The notes: a model not told the origin generated them from the sequence alone. Positions 1 through 12,138 are shown, numbered from the stretch's first letter. The stretch: 64,000 bases of DNA from Cornus controversa (GCA_026545225.1 CM048853.1:51579255-51643254); one strand, 5' to 3'. Translations and numbers: made by a program.

Positions 1-111
1 ATGATATATATTTCATTCGGCGGACTTCAGATGATGCTGAAGGGGGACCCTCACAAGATGGGTAAATTTAAGTCTGATCAGAGGTTGTTTCTCCTTCTTA
101 GGAAGGTCTAA
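1..111 (+). CDS. NRPB8: RPB8-type RNA polymerase subunit (RPABC3), last exon, 5' part outside window
   Basis: The window opens inside an open frame that runs from base 1 to a TAA at 109-111. It encodes a 36-residue C-terminal tail containing [15 protein letters not shown] and then [12 protein letters not shown]. This matches the conserved end of the small RPB8 subunit shared by RNA polymerases I, II and III, where plant proteins carry a YVSFGGLLM..LKGDP...DQRLFLLMRKL-type ending. The protein sits in the polymerase core in the nucleus. Only the C-terminal fragment is visible, so the start codon, exon number and any upstream lesion cannot be judged. The ATG at base 1 is probably an internal codon. 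The family assignment is from memory of the conserved tail, and the fragment is short, so a pseudogene cannot be excluded. Confidence 0.75.
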   Translation: MIYISFGGLQMMLKGDPHKMGKFKSDQRLFLLLRKV

Positions 112-1335
112 AATTCTGTTCTTCTCCATGGCTGCAGAGAATCTTAGATTCCTGAACTCCTACATTTGCATGTAATAGTGTAGAAAATGCCTATCCTTAA
201 TTGAAGTCAGTTAACGAGAAAAAGAAAAAAACTTTAACTAGAATTTTAAGAACTTGTTTCTGCCGCTAGTTGCTTTGTACATTGATTCTGTTATTGTCAC
301 AGTTTATTATAACAAAAAGATTCTACCTTTTTTGAAGAAACTCCCCGGAACGCCCCATCTTTAATCATCACTATCACAATGTGTTAACAGTTCTCATCTG
401 ATGAAAAATTATAAGCAGTTCTCTGGTGACGGAAGAAAATTTCACATGCAGTATGACTTCTTGCGAATGAGTTGTGTAGTAAAACTATGAAAGCAAATGC
501 CCTTACTGAGAATATGGTCAATACCTGCTTAAGGACTTGGAGAAGGAGAAGAATAAACATTCCAACAGAAAATAGAAAAAAAAAGACACATTTTCACAGT
601 GGCAAGTATAAGATCTGTATCATTAAATCTCATGTCTTATTGGGGGCACAAGCTCATTGACGTGGTATCTATAAGTGGATGTGAGTGGGAGGGCTCACTA
701 TTAGCAAACGTATATCCAAACTGAATGTTAAGAAAAATGAGTATTATCTTGTGAAGTAACAAGCAACAATTGTTGACATTATCTTGAGTTATTAGTCTGT
801 CTGCACTTGTGAGGAAATGGATACATCTACCAATTACCTTAGAAATTCAAACTATATCTGTATCTGTTTTTCACACCCTTACTCTTCGAACAATGGAAAA
901 AGGGTATCACTCAGTGGCCAAGCTCTCACAGAATAAAAGATTTCACGGATTAAAAAGATCATACATCTACAATTAGGGATTTAGATTAAAGAAGCAATGT
1001 GAATCACCTGAAATATATTCAATAATACATGGGCTACAAAGTGATATTGAACATAAATATATCATGCCAGTTCTCCTAGCATGATGCAGACTGATTGATT
1101 TATCCACACATAATGAGTATGTACCATTGAATTAGTTTTCCAAGTTCACATCAATCAATAAAGTAATAAGAGCTGATGAAAATTGCAGCAAATACAAATG
1201 AACAAATGAACTATTTCTGTTAGAATAATGGACTAACTATTGCTTAGCAGGTTTATTAGTAGAAGATTGCTGACAAAATAGAAGCTATATAAAGATAAAA
1301 GCAAGAGCAAGAAAAGAACTACATGTTCATATTCC
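112..1335. other. 3' flank between the RPB8 exon and the NPH3 gene
   Basis: About 1.2 kb of AT-rich sequence with no coding stretch that I can support. It should hold the 3' UTRs of the two converging genes (RPB8 + and NPH3 -). I see no recognisable RNA gene or transposon in it. Confidence 0.5.
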
Positions 1336-3309
1336 TTATCTTGGATGCACCTTCTTCCTCTTCACATGACAATTATTACAGTCATGCATGCTGCTTATGC
1401 ACCCAAACTTCCTCTTCATTTCTTTCCACATGCTAGCTCTCTCTTTTTTCACTCTACTGCAGCAACCACTCTGAATCCTCTTCCTCATTTCATGGCACTC
1501 ACCCTCTAACTCAATCACCTTGTTGCCCATTTTCTCCATCTCTGTCCTCATTTCCTCCTCATTACACCCTATCCTTGCCGCCTCTACCTCTACCTCTACC
1601 TCTTCCTCCTCCTCCTCCTCCTCTAACTTTTTCAACCTGTCATCAGAACCCTGCACCTCCTTCGCGATAGTGTCCCTCAACTGCAACTGCCCCACAAACA
1701 ACACCTGCACCACCATTCGCAATGGCAATTGTTCATTTTGTGCAGCATGTTCACAAGCTTCTGGGGACATCTTGTGGCAATCCAACACCTGACACACCTC
1801 CTCTCTCTCCGACTCTGTCAGATACTTATGTTTGTCCAGGTATATATCAATAGCCCTGTATATTCCATCAGAGTTTCTTTGGGTTCCCACTGATGCTGAA
1901 ACTGACATCTCTGCAAGTGATAGGAATGTGCTAATTTTCAAATCTATGTCACTAGCAACCTCTGCCAAGAAATTATCAATAAGTTCCGCTACCATGATTA
2001 ATCCAGACGTGTCTGGACAAGTGTAATTGCAGTAGAAATTCTTCAAAATTCTCCTAACACACTCAGTATTGTATTGCATTTCCTTAGCATATCCCTGAGA
2101 AGGTATTAGAAGGTCCTTAACAGTGGCCTGGTCCAATTGTTTCCCAATCCTGATCTCGAGCCCATTTCTGCAGTCAGAGCTAGCTTCCAGGGCTATTGCA
2201 AACCGAAGCATTTCAAACAACAATGTGCAAGGAAGTAGTCCCTTCTCACATGGCAAAAGCTTTTCTACTGCTTCAATAACTTCTCTTTGAGAGTTCCTCT
2301 TGTAAATTGATATGTCATCCTCTCCCATGGTGCTGGAAAACACCCACCTTTTCGCATATTGACAAAGAGATGCCACCAGGTACTCTAGTTGGACTTGGCG
2401 CTGAAACATTGCACCAATAATGGGCTCATAAAGCCACAGAGAGACTGTTGTCAGATCCTCAGATTGCCAGTCAAGAACAAAGAGCCTCCTCCTCGTGTTT
2501 GGCTTATATTCATTTTCTTTGTCCTCACTTTCATCATTAGATGTAAACTTCTTGATCGGTTCTCCAAGGAGGAGGGGATTAGCCAGTGCCTTTCTGATGA
2601 TGGACTCCACACAAGCATCAACCAAGCCGAGGTGCATTGCTTGTTGACGAATATTTTCTGTGGTCTTCAGAGCCTTAATGCATTCATTCCAGCTAGGGAG
2701 GATTCTCTGTTCAAAGAAGGCAAGAGCCTTCTTTAGCAGATTATTGGTGCTATGCTTCTCAGTCATCTCCAGGTAGTAAGCAAGGCAAGAGAGGGGAACA
2801 ACATTCTCAGTCGACATGTCCAATTCATAACCATGGCAGAATCTTGCCACAAGCTCAAATATTTCCGGGTCAGAAGGGATGTCCCGGAGTGTATAAGAGA
2901 GATCTTCATGAGGATTCTCTTTCAATAGTACAGCTATTTTTGCTGATTTTGCAACCAGAAGATCCTATACAATGTGTATGATAACAGTTAATAAATAAAT
3001 TAATTATTAGGACAATGAAGGGAAGGAAAAAGGAACCAAGACATGTGATGAAGCCAACAGCTTAAGAAAAGAAAAACAAAGACTTAGGGCTAGAGATGAA
3101 TGCTCTTACTCTGTCCAAAGTGAAGGGTACTCCGCGTATATGGACCTGGACATCTGATGAAGATGTAGACTTTAACGACCTGAGACATGGTGGAGAAAAG
3201 CTAATTGAGTGCCAGTGTGATAGATGATGACTTAAAGAGAGACACCAGAGATAAGGAAGTTCAGAAGCATTTACCGGGATGATGATCTTTTATATTGTAT
3301 ATTGGCCAT
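1336..3309 (-). CDS. BTB/POZ and NPH3 domain protein, three coding exons
   Basis: NPH3/RPT2-family protein, a plant-specific adaptor class; members link phototropin or auxin-transport signalling to CUL3 ubiquitin ligases. My exon model, minus strand, is 3275-3309, 3110-3179 and 1336-2964, giving 577 residues. The 95-bp first intron (donor GTAAAT, acceptor CTCAG) and the second intron (donor GTAAGA, acceptor TATAG) both keep the frame. The BTB fold starts at SSDVQVHIRGVPFTLDR and continues into DLLVAKSAKIAVLLKENP. The NPH3 domain spans roughly residues 200-450, with LPCEKGLLPCTLLFEMLRFA and LTESEREEVCQVLDCHKMSPE-type blocks. The C-terminus is an acidic Glu/Val run encoded by a CTC/CCT-rich repeat near 1590-1625, followed by a predicted coiled coil. 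Start choice: the ATG at 3188 is out of frame with the BTB domain, whereas the ATG at 3309 joins in frame after splicing. Which subgroup member it is remains open. Confidence 0.9.
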
Positions 3310-5350
3310 TTTATGGTGAGTCTTTCTCTGGCTACCCGAGGAAAGGTGGGAGAAAGTTGAGATTCTTAGGCACACTATTGCAACAATTAGAATGATGCTT
3401 AATAGAGTTGGTCACTCTCACTTTGAATCTGCACAAAAAAAAAAAAAAAACACCGGAATTGATCTAATCAGTTCTGTAATTCTATTCCTTGCTTTTCAGT
3501 CTTTTAATTTTGTTGTGTATCCTCATTGTAGCTACTATAGCATGGGACAATTGGCTCCTATATCGGTGTGTCTCCATTGTCATCCAAAATAGACACTCTT
3601 CACCACATTGTGGTAGAGTTTTGACACTGATAGCTCCATAAAGAAGGGTTGTCAAGTTGTGGATATTGCACTACTGTTGAACAAAATTATTTCTCATGGT
3701 AGGCTTGGTAGCAGAGGTTGCAATATTATGAAAGAAACTTCATGCAGAAGGTCCGTATAGATTAATGTGCGCCGTCTACATGTTCACTTTATTTCCAAAA
3801 TAAACTAGTATCATTGGATTAGTGATTTCAGAGATTCAATGCTATATCAGTTTCTTGGGGCTTTTAGTTCAAATCACTCTTTGAGAACATCATTTTTCCT
3901 TTATAAATTTATTCTAACTCTAGAGTGTTGACCTTGGCACAACTGTATACTTGAACTCACTTCCCCATATGTGTCAAAACTACATCTCTCAAAAGTTAAT
4001 GACTATTATTTCATACTAACTTCAGAAATACGTTTTTTTTTCTCTGTTAAGAAATCAGTAGAAGAAATATTGTGAAGAAATATGGGCATACCCATACCCT
4101 AAACTAAACAAACAGGGCCATTAGCCTGAAAACAGAGGAGTAAACAACAAAAAGTTAAGCAAGCGAGATAATCCATCTAAGCAAACACACCATAAAAAAG
4201 GCCAACTACCCAAACTCATGTAGCTGGGCTACCATAACAAACAACACATCTAAAATTTACGTCACAATAAATATTGTGAGGGAAATTCCACGTAATAGTC
4301 ATGGATTCAGAAATATGTTAATACACAAGAGAGTATATATATATCACAATTTTCAATTAAATGCCAAAATGTAATGAATATTTATGCAAGCTTATCATCA
4401 GTTAGTTAAAAAGAATGAGGGAAATCGTTTATTGGCCTATTTAGAGAAGTGATGGAGCATTAATTGAAATAATTCAAAATGTCAAGCATGATTTTCTTTT
4501 TTCCTTTTTGTTCCGCATCATTTTTTTTTCTGAAAGGATGTAATTCTCCCTATAAATAATTGGAAAATAAAAAATAGAAAATCAGACCATGTAAAAATTC
4601 GGAAGATAATACTCCTCATGGATTGTACTTTGTGAAACATTGTATATGTGTGTGTTTTGTATTAATTGAATAGGCAACAAATGAAAATCAGGGTTATAAA
4701 TGTTTTAGCAGATGACACAATCAACAACCTGATCAAAAACCCATTCATGTAATGATCACCATCATCAGCTAATATGGAAATTAAGTATAAATCATCAGCT
4801 AAAAAGAAAAATTCATAGAGAGCGAAGACTCCGTGTGTATTTATGTGCGTGTGAGAATTTTAAGAAAAATCATGTCAAATTAAATGGAGAGAGAAAAATC
4901 CATAACAATGTTGTCTCAAACACACTGTATTTAAGAAAGTAAAGAAGAACATGAAGGAAACTCACAGTCAATTCAGTAAATAAATGGTATGGGGAAGAAT
5001 CAGTGTAACTGAGTTTGAAGTGGTGTGCGGAGTTGCTACTTAATTGTGTATGTATACATAAATATACATATTCAAGTGTATGTGTATACGTAACATATGT
5101 ATATATGTGTTATTTGCATGACGTGGATTTGGAACATTAAACGTTCACCCGGAAGATTTGGAGTTCCGTTATTTTGAAAGTGATGAATAGCGAATTTGGT
5201 AGATTCTTGATAAGTATAAAATAGTGGGACCTTAGAGTGCTCCAATTACCATCTGTGAGGGCCCACTGTCTGCGTTCTTTACCATTCAATTAGAGAGCTA
5301 GATGATGTGGCTATCCAATTGTATGGTATTATTATTTTAATATTTTTTTA
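3310..5350. other. Upstream region of the NPH3 gene, AT-rich
   Basis: No gene is visible. The stretch presumably carries the NPH3 promoter and any 5' UTR. The part at about 4832-5030 is clearly repeated in direct orientation at about 14909-15152, for example around the shared phrase AATGTTGTCTCAAACA. This makes it the left-most recognisable piece of the segmental duplication. Confidence 0.55.
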
Positions 5351-5359
5351 AAAAAATAA

Positions 5360-5531
5360 GGATAATGCTAGTGAGGCAGAAACATTAGGCAAAATTGATA
5401 GGCAAAAACTTTTAGAATCATTGGATGCATGTGCTGAGTGTATGTGGTGGGGCCTACTAGATACATCCAATGGTTCTAAAAATTTCTGCCTATCAATTCT
5501 GCCTAATGTTTCTGCCTGAGTAGCATTATCC
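5360..5531. mobile_element. 172-bp foldback MITE with 9-bp target duplication (Mutator-like)
   Basis: The two ends are long inverted repeats of roughly 70 bp: the left arm starts GGATAATGCTAGTGAGGCAG and the right arm ends in the complementary CTGAGTAGCATTATCC. The element is flanked on both sides by AAAAAATAA (5351-5359 and 5532-5540). A 9-bp direct duplication is typical of Mutator-like elements. It has no coding capacity. The duplicated flank is low complexity, which weakens the target-duplication call slightly. Confidence 0.75.
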
Positions 5532-5540
5532 AAAAAATAA

Positions 5541-7161
5541 ATTTATACAAAAATTTAAAACTTAATTATTTCAATTGTTTGCAATGAATAAAAAAATATT
5601 TTTCTTCTAGTATATTTATTAACAAATAAAAAGACATTACATATTTTTTCACTCAAATAAAGAAATAAAATAAAAAAAATTATATATTTTTCACAAATAA
5701 ATAAATAAAATAAAAAACATTACATATTACCATCTTCTTTATTTAGTTTTATTATTTTAAATATTTTTTTCTCACCAAATAATTATATGTTATATTATTA
5801 ACTAATTTTATAATATGATATATATAATAATATTTAAAAGAATTTTTTTCAATACAATTCTAATTAAAATAGAATTTGAATAAAAAAATATAGAGAGACA
5901 AAAAGAGAAAGAAAAAGCCGAGAGAAAGAGGGGGGATAGAAATTAAAAAATAAAAAAACAAATGGGTGGCATGTGCTCTGAGTCTTATGTGTGCAAACAA
6001 AAAAACACATGAAGTAGAGTCCTATAATCAGAGAGTCTGCATTTGAGCGAGCTACATGCCATCTCAAAATAATATCGTGCCACGTTGGCAAAAATTGGTA
6101 AGCGTGTAATGGTCTCTATCACACACACATATATGACTTGCTTCGTATTCGTTTTGGTGGTCCTCCGTGTATAGTAACAGAATTAGGTAAGCTTGTCATG
6201 GTTATATGTGTGTTTTTGTGTGTGAACTTGTGTATGCATATTATTTTTATTGTGCAAGTTAATTGTTCTGAAATCGAAGATCAACAGAAAAATGATTTCT
6301 TGGATGTAAAAGGATAATTTTAGATTTGTTAGGTCGAAGAAACCTACCAACTGTTTGATAAAATTCCTACAAGACACTTTTTGTAACCAGTAGCTGAAGA
6401 CATCCCATTTGGGTTCATTTAGCTTGCTTTGATACTCCTAAATTTTGTTTATTTTCCATCTTGAAAATTACAACTTGCCGATGTCGTGGTGAATTTATGC
6501 CTGAATGGTCAAACTTGGCAAGAGTAGGTAAGCTTTCATGGCTATATATGTGCTTGTATTTGTAGAGGTATATTCCTTTTAGTGCATGCTTTTATTGTTA
6601 CGAACCCGATGACCAAAACTGAAATCAATTTTTAAGTGTGTCATGTGAATTTAAAATTTACAGATCAAAGAAACCCTACAAATTGTTTGATAAAGTTCCT
6701 GCAAGACATTTTTGTGCAAAAGAGCTGAAGACTTCCCAGTTGGGTTCTTTTAGCTTGACTTGATAGACATGTAACTCTGTTTTGTGTTCATATTCTGAAA
6801 ACTACAAATCTTATATTGATGAACTGATATTCAAAATTCAAACTTAGCCTTTATATGTGGGAAGTAATTTATTGCTTTTGGAAGCAAAATTTACTTTACA
6901 AAATGCTAATGGAACAGTACAATATTTCTAATTTAAACTTATTTCAGTTTATTTCTTTCATGTTATCATATTGATGTAGTTGTAGTTCGTTGTATCTTCA
7001 GATATGGGAGTCATAATTTCTGGTGTTTCAATGATTCTCTAGTTGGAAGAACCTTTTTAATACATGCTTGCAATGAGCTTAGTATGCAAGCTCATCAAAC
7101 AGTATAGTGCATAAATATCAAGAAAACTTACCTGCCTATATCTGCTTGGTGCAGTATTGAA
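5541..7161. other. AT-rich intergenic DNA and 5' region of the LYR gene
   Basis: From 5541 to about 6500 there is only AT-rich sequence. From about 6560 onward the sequence is conserved as an inverted copy at about 22400-22970, including the stretch just upstream of the LYR start. A TTGGTGCAG followed by TATTGAAATGG just before the start codon looks like a splice acceptor, suggesting an intron in the 5' UTR. The transcription start is not identifiable. Confidence 0.5.
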
Positions 7162-7434
7162 ATGGCAAAAGGTCTGATATGGGCAACAGCTGAGGATTTG
7201 GCACGGAATAGAGGACACGTGCTTTCTCTATATCGCCAAATATTGCGGAGCCTCAACTCCCCTGATTTGCCACTGAACTTCGCGGCAAGATTGGCCAAGA
7301 AAGCTGAGGTTCGTGCCATGTTCATGCTGGCTTCTGAAGAGCGATCCCTCCACAACATCGAAGATCTTTTTGATACTGCTGAGTACTCTCTCTCCCTCTT
7401 AAGAAAAGGCGAAATCCCAAAATACATCCAATGA
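7162..7434 (+). CDS. LYR-motif (complex1_LYR-like) protein, intact copy
   Basis: The frame encodes 90 residues starting MAKGLIWATAEDLARNRG. The LYR tripeptide occurs as VLSLYRQILRSL at about residues 20-31, followed by AARLAKKAEVRAMF and a conserved C-terminal SLLRKGEIPKYIQ. LYR proteins are small helical mitochondrial proteins that bind acyl carrier protein and help Fe/S-cluster delivery or assembly of respiratory complexes. The length and sequence closely resemble the Arabidopsis LYR-family protein I recall as At1g76065. No targeting peptide is obvious, which is common in this family. A likely 5' UTR intron ends just before the ATG. A broken inverted copy lies at 22085-22361, so this is the likely functional copy. 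The exact client complex cannot be read from the sequence. Confidence 0.88.
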   Translation: MAKGLIWATAEDLARNRGHVLSLYRQILRSLNSPDLPLNFAARLAKKAEVRAMFMLASEERSLHNIEDLFDTAEYSLSLLRKGEIPKYIQ

Positions 7435-9465
7435 ATAATTTACTCATCCATCTCTAAAGGCTCTTTTCACATCATGTGCTGTTGTGTGCTGCAACGTATG
7501 TTATAATTTCTAATGAAAAAGCAAAATCTTGGCTCTTGTTTAATTTGTCTAGACCTGATTATCATGTGTACATCTAAAGTTGTGACTCAGCAAAAGAATT
7601 CCTCAAAGTTTTCTTTTGGATTTATAATCATTTGATAAATGCATATCTTTTTATAAATAGGCAAATGAAAGTGCTATTTTCCCCTTTGATTTATCTATGT
7701 TTAAGTGGGATATTAAATTTATGGTTTTCCATATTTTTTATTTTCCTAAAAGAAGTTATTTGCAACATTTATAATGTTTGTTCTTTATAGCACTTTGCCA
7801 TTCATTTTAGATTATCATAACCTGATTAATCTTCTTGCATTCTGTAGTTCCACTGGCACTTAGTAGAAGGATCTAGAAAACCTCAACATATGCATGCTAT
7901 TACATTAAACCTAGCTCAATTGCAAAATGTTCCCATTAGAGAGCTAGTTATGCTGGGTTTTGAGGGTAGCCTGGACTTTGGAACCATGTTTGAAGATTTG
8001 ATTTAAGGAAAATTTAAGCCAGAACCTCCGACTCAGATTAGTTAATTATGCATATTGCACCAAAATAACACCATTTCCCTCTTGAAGTGAATTCACCTCA
8101 CACATATACACACATGCATATCTATTTAGGTACAGCATATATTTATACTAACATGCATTATATTCAGACAATTGATTGACCTCAGGTCGTCAATGGAACA
8201 TCTGTCTGTTTGCAAGCCTGGTAAGGATTTTGCTTTTGGTGCCCTTAAAAATGATTGCTTGGGGTAAAGGTAAAGGTGTCTAGAAAGCTATTGTGCTTTT
8301 AAGAAAAGGAGTACTTCATTCATGAATCCTTGTTCCAGACATGAAGAAACCTGATTTTGTTGGTAATAATTTAAAGTGATACACTGCAACTAATCATATA
8401 TTATTGGTCATCTAGATACTTGATGCATGAGTGTTAATGGTTTTAAATGTACTATGAGAAAATGTCCTTGGGAAGAGAATTATGACTAAGGTTGGAAAGA
8501 GGTGACATCGTAGTAGGAGAAGACATGCTGATTGGGATATAGTGGTGGTGTCAGATTAGAGCGCTGACTATTAATTTCCCACCAAAGTTCCTATATTGAT
8601 GGTAAACATTAATTCTCTTCTTTTTGTAACACATGCAATTTCATCGCTGAGAATGTTAAATGAGAGCACTGACTATTAATTTGTGAAATATTGGAAATAT
8701 ATACTTGACTAACATTTGGAAAAAGTTGGAAAATATGGAATGCTGAAGAATCAGTTTCCAATGGTTTATCAAATAATCTCAAGTTGTTGTATCATCAGAT
8801 GCAGGGATATGTTTTTGAGGAATAGTTATACCATGATTACATTATTCCACTTGTGTTACTAAATAAAGTAGCTGTGGAAGATCTTAAATTCATTTGTGTG
8901 ATCAAAAGATTCTCGCTGTTTTTATTTTTATTTTTTATTTATTTATATTTTTGATTAATTCTTCATGAACTTCTATAAGCACAATTTGCTTATGTGAACA
9001 CAGTTGAGAGGTTAATTTCTCACCAGCTCTATGCCTAGGTCTGCAGTGAATTAGTTAGTTGAATGGGCCTGAACCATTGTTCAAAGTTTAAGCAGACACT
9101 ATCTATGGTCAACTTTATGCGGAGTTTTGCTAGGTCATGTTACTAATGGAAGGGACAAATATAAAGCACACAACCAGGTATAGTGGCCGCGAATTGAAGA
9201 AGTTTGGTGGCGTGGGTTGACGATCTGGTGATGTTCAGGCCGTAGGCTTGCAGACTGGATGCAAGAGTGGTTGTTACAACCAAGTGGTGGCGGCAGCAAT
9301 AGATGATATGTGATGTCGGATGAAAATGCACTGATGTTGATGATTTTAGGGTGGCGTGGACTGGATGGTGACAAGCTTGGGTTAGGATTCTCCTTACTTA
9401 TATCATCCATTTTCTTCTTCTTCTTCTTGTTCTTCTTTTTCTTCTACTTCTTCTTAATGGTAATC
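7435..9465. other. Downstream flank of the LYR gene, no gene seen
   Basis: The part at 7435-7860 is mirrored at about 21590-22080 in the inverted copy. The part at about 8585-8830 belongs to a dispersed repeat also seen at 29092-29320. The 9185-9400 stretch is locally GT-rich. I find no supported coding region; the ORFs here are short and resemble nothing I know. Confidence 0.5.
8585..8830 (+). repeat. Dispersed repeat, copy 1 (partial)
   Basis: Shares blocks with 29092-29320, including TGGTAAACA, CACTGACTATTAATTTGTGA, ATCAGTTTCCAATGGTTTAT and GATATGTTTTTGAGGAAT. It may be a decayed transposon or part of the shuffled duplication. No terminal repeats are identified. Confidence 0.6.
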
Positions 9466-9519
9466 TCTGGCATATACATATGCACTTTTATTGTCCACCG
9501 ACGTCACCCAATAGTGCAT

Positions 9520-9622
9520 TGTTACAATGATATGTTGCTTTCTTACTAGTACTAGGTAAAGTGAGATATAGAGCATTGGTACAGTGATATGTTGCTTTCT
9601 TACTAGTACTAGGTAAAGTGAC

Positions 9623-9654
<32 letters not shown>

Positions 9655-9670
9655 CACTTTATTGTACCAA
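9520..9670. repeat. 60-bp tandem duplication followed by TA/TG microsatellite
   Basis: The phrase GATATGTTGCTTTCTTACTA with its following AGTACTAGGTAAAGTGA occurs twice about 60 bp apart. It is followed by a TA run and then a TG run at about 9621-9652. The sequence GCATTGGTACAGTGA before the microsatellite is mirrored by TGTACCAATGC after it, making a small inverted repeat. Confidence 0.7.
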
Positions 9671-9729
9671 TGCGGGAAAAAAAACTGAAAAAGATGGGCT
9701 GTAGCAGACTTGAAAGAAAAAGGAACCTT

Positions 9730-10110
9730 AGACAAAGAACTCGGTAATATTCTTGGGAGACCTGAACCCTCAAATGAGAGAAGGTACCACTAAAGCCACA
9801 GGCCTTTGTAAAGGGGTCCTGGCACTTCTATTTTCCTTGAAATATGAGTATGGACAAAAGTATGGTAGGAGGAACAATGTCAAGGTTCGGTTCTTTTCTT
9901 TTCTTTTCTGTTGACGTAAAACAGAAAGGAAAATAACAGAGAACATCAAAGGTGAAAAACAGTGTTGTAATTGTAAATATCATAGAGAATCTGAACAATG
10001 ACAGGGTTCGGTTATTTTCATTAAACCAAGAATAATGATAATAAATGGGTAGCTGATACAATTCAAGTGATTTTTATAGATAAATCACACTTATCACCTT
10101 TGTTCTGATT
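9730..10110. repeat. Segment duplicated in inverted orientation at about 20740-21480
   Basis: Blocks such as AGTATGGTAGGAGGAACAAT, CCACAGGCCTT and GGCACTTCTATTTTC reappear as reverse complements at 21200-21260 and 21375-21475. This extends the inverted LYR segment, so both belong to one duplication. No coding content. Confidence 0.75.
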
Positions 10111-10290
10111 CGAATTTGAACTATAAAAATTTTTCATTGGTGAAAGAGATTTTTTTTAGCACGAAAGAGATTTCACTTGTTATTTTGTGATGGTTTATTA
10201 TGCCACTATTAAACTACCTTCATTTCTTAGTTGTTGCTTGTAACATCACATCTTATGCTCAATCGTTTAATTAAAATTCACAGTATTGGA

Positions 10291-11212
10291 AAACTCATGA
10301 GCTTCTTCTCTTCATCTTCTTTCACAAGCCTGCAACGTTAATCTCCAAAACTTGTCCGTCCTTCACACACTTGAATCCTGCAAATCTATACAACTCAAGC
10401 AAATTCACTCTCAGAACTCATATATTCCAAAACTTCTAGGGAATGCACTTGTAGATATGTATGCAAAGTGTGGAAGCATCGATGAAGCCTTTAGAGTATT
10501 TGAGGGCATGAAATTCAGGGATGTGTATACGTATACAGCCATGATTGTTGGGTTAGCCATGCATGGGCAACGAAAGAGGGCATTGGATCTCTTCTTTGAG
10601 ATGCCCAAAGTTGGAGTAGAACCAGATGAGGTGACGTTTGTCCTCACTGCATGTAGTCGATCACGAAGGGCTTGTGGAGGAAGGCTATAAACAATTTGAG
10701 GATATGACAAGGGAATACAACCTCATACCTCAAACAGAGCACTATGGCTGCATGGTTGACCTTCTGGGTCGTGCAGGCTTGATAAGCGAGGCAGAAGAGT
10801 TCATTGATATCATGCCAATTGAGCCTGATGCCTTTGTCTGGGGAGCATTACTGGGAGCTTGCCGGATCCATGGAAAAGTTGAGCTTGCAGAAAGTGTAAT
10901 AGAAAAACTTGTAAACGTAGAGCCTGAAAAAGATGGTGTGTACGTATATACTCATGTCAAACATATATTCATCTGCAAATAGATGGAGGGATGCATTAAA
11001 ATTGAGAAAGGCAATGAAAGGAAGAAACATGAAGAAGCCTCCGGGGTGTAGCTCGATCAATTGAAGTGGATGGTATGGTTCATGAATTTCGGAAGGCTGA
11101 CAAAGCACACTCAAAAGCTGAAGAGATATACATCTTGCTTGATGAAATGAGGAGTCATTTGAAAGATAGTGGGCACCTGTCACACTGGTGACGCATTTTC
11201 TTAATGGAATTG
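10291..11212 (+). pseudogene. Broken PPR gene copy (paralogue of the gene at 23773)
   Basis: A degenerate, same-strand copy of the intact PPR gene. It begins with the same ATG context (CTCATGAGCTTCTTC) and ends near the same stop. Compared with the intact gene it lacks about 905 bp corresponding to about 23954-24861, roughly 300 codons and most of the repeat array, plus a smaller loss of about 30 bp just before that. It also carries several frame-breaking small changes. Three are 4-bp insertions: a GATC after AGTC near 10660, a four-base insertion near 10940 in GTGTACGTATATACTC, and a second GATC near 11055 in GTAGCTCGATCAATTG. The homology continues through the 3' flank to about 11960. It could still be transcribed but cannot encode the full protein. 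Confidence 0.92.
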
Positions 11213-11378
11213 AGGTAGGAGAACTGATTGGTCACATAATTGAGGAACATAAGGTGAGGTTCGCAATTGCTCTCACCTTGCTGTTTCTGATCAATATTGA
11301 TATTGAAAACCTTTTAAGTTCCATAGAACTGCTAAGGTTGACGCATCCTTAATCTGTAGTCTGTTTTGCATTAGAAAA

Positions 11379-11486
11379 CTTCAGAGATTAATCAGAGCAA
11401 GTGGAAGGTCGTGACAGGGTATTATTGCTCACCTCAGAGATTAATCAGAGCTAGTGGAAGGTCATGACGGGGTATTATTGCTCACC
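11379..11486 (+). repeat. 53-bp tandem duplication in the 3' flank of the broken PPR copy
   Basis: CAGAGATTAATCAGAGC plus the following GTGGAAGGTC..GGGTATTATTGCTCACC occurs twice in a row here. The same sequence occurs once at about 25785-25835 in the flank of the intact PPR gene, so the tandem step happened after the segmental duplication. Confidence 0.8.
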
Positions 11487-12138
11487 GAGTCACAATTTCT
11501 TGACCATCTTGAGAGATCTCACCTTTTTCCAGTGCAAAAGCAAAATCACATCTCTAAGCAATCTCTAATTTTCTTCGATCATCGTTGACAACCACCTTTG
11601 CTCTGTGAGGGTCAGCTGACCCTACTGAATATTTTTTCAAAAGGTAACCCTACTGAATATTTGAAGACATGTGTATATATCCATGCATGAATGTATGCAG
11701 TAGCTATAGTCAACGTGTGCATAAACTTGGGGGTTTTTGTGATTTACCTATCAAATTAGAATAATGAGAAGTTGTATGTAATCTTTATAACATTACAAAG
11801 GATTGATAAATCAGTTATAAAAACTGATTGCTTTCACTGTCCATGCAAGGGTTTTGTTGAAGACACTGAATTTAGAAATTTTCAGTAACGAAGATTGAAA
11901 TTGATGATGCTCGTTTACTTTCTTTATATTATTATTATTATTATTATTATTTGTAGTTTGAATGTTGATCCAATGCTTGATACTTTTTTTCTTTTCTTTT
12001 TGAGGTAGGGTCATGGCACAACAATAAGGTTGTTCCATTGTGACCAGAAATGACATAGGTTGAACATAAGAAAACAGTCTTTGCATGTGAATCCCCCCGC
12101 CCATTGCGCGTAATAACTAGAGGTTCGTGCACTGAGCT

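Noticed and set aside
3110-3190. Apparent frameshift at the NPH3 N-terminus
   Set aside because: A spliced model with a start at 3309 restores the frame with good splice sites, so there is no need to call the gene broken.
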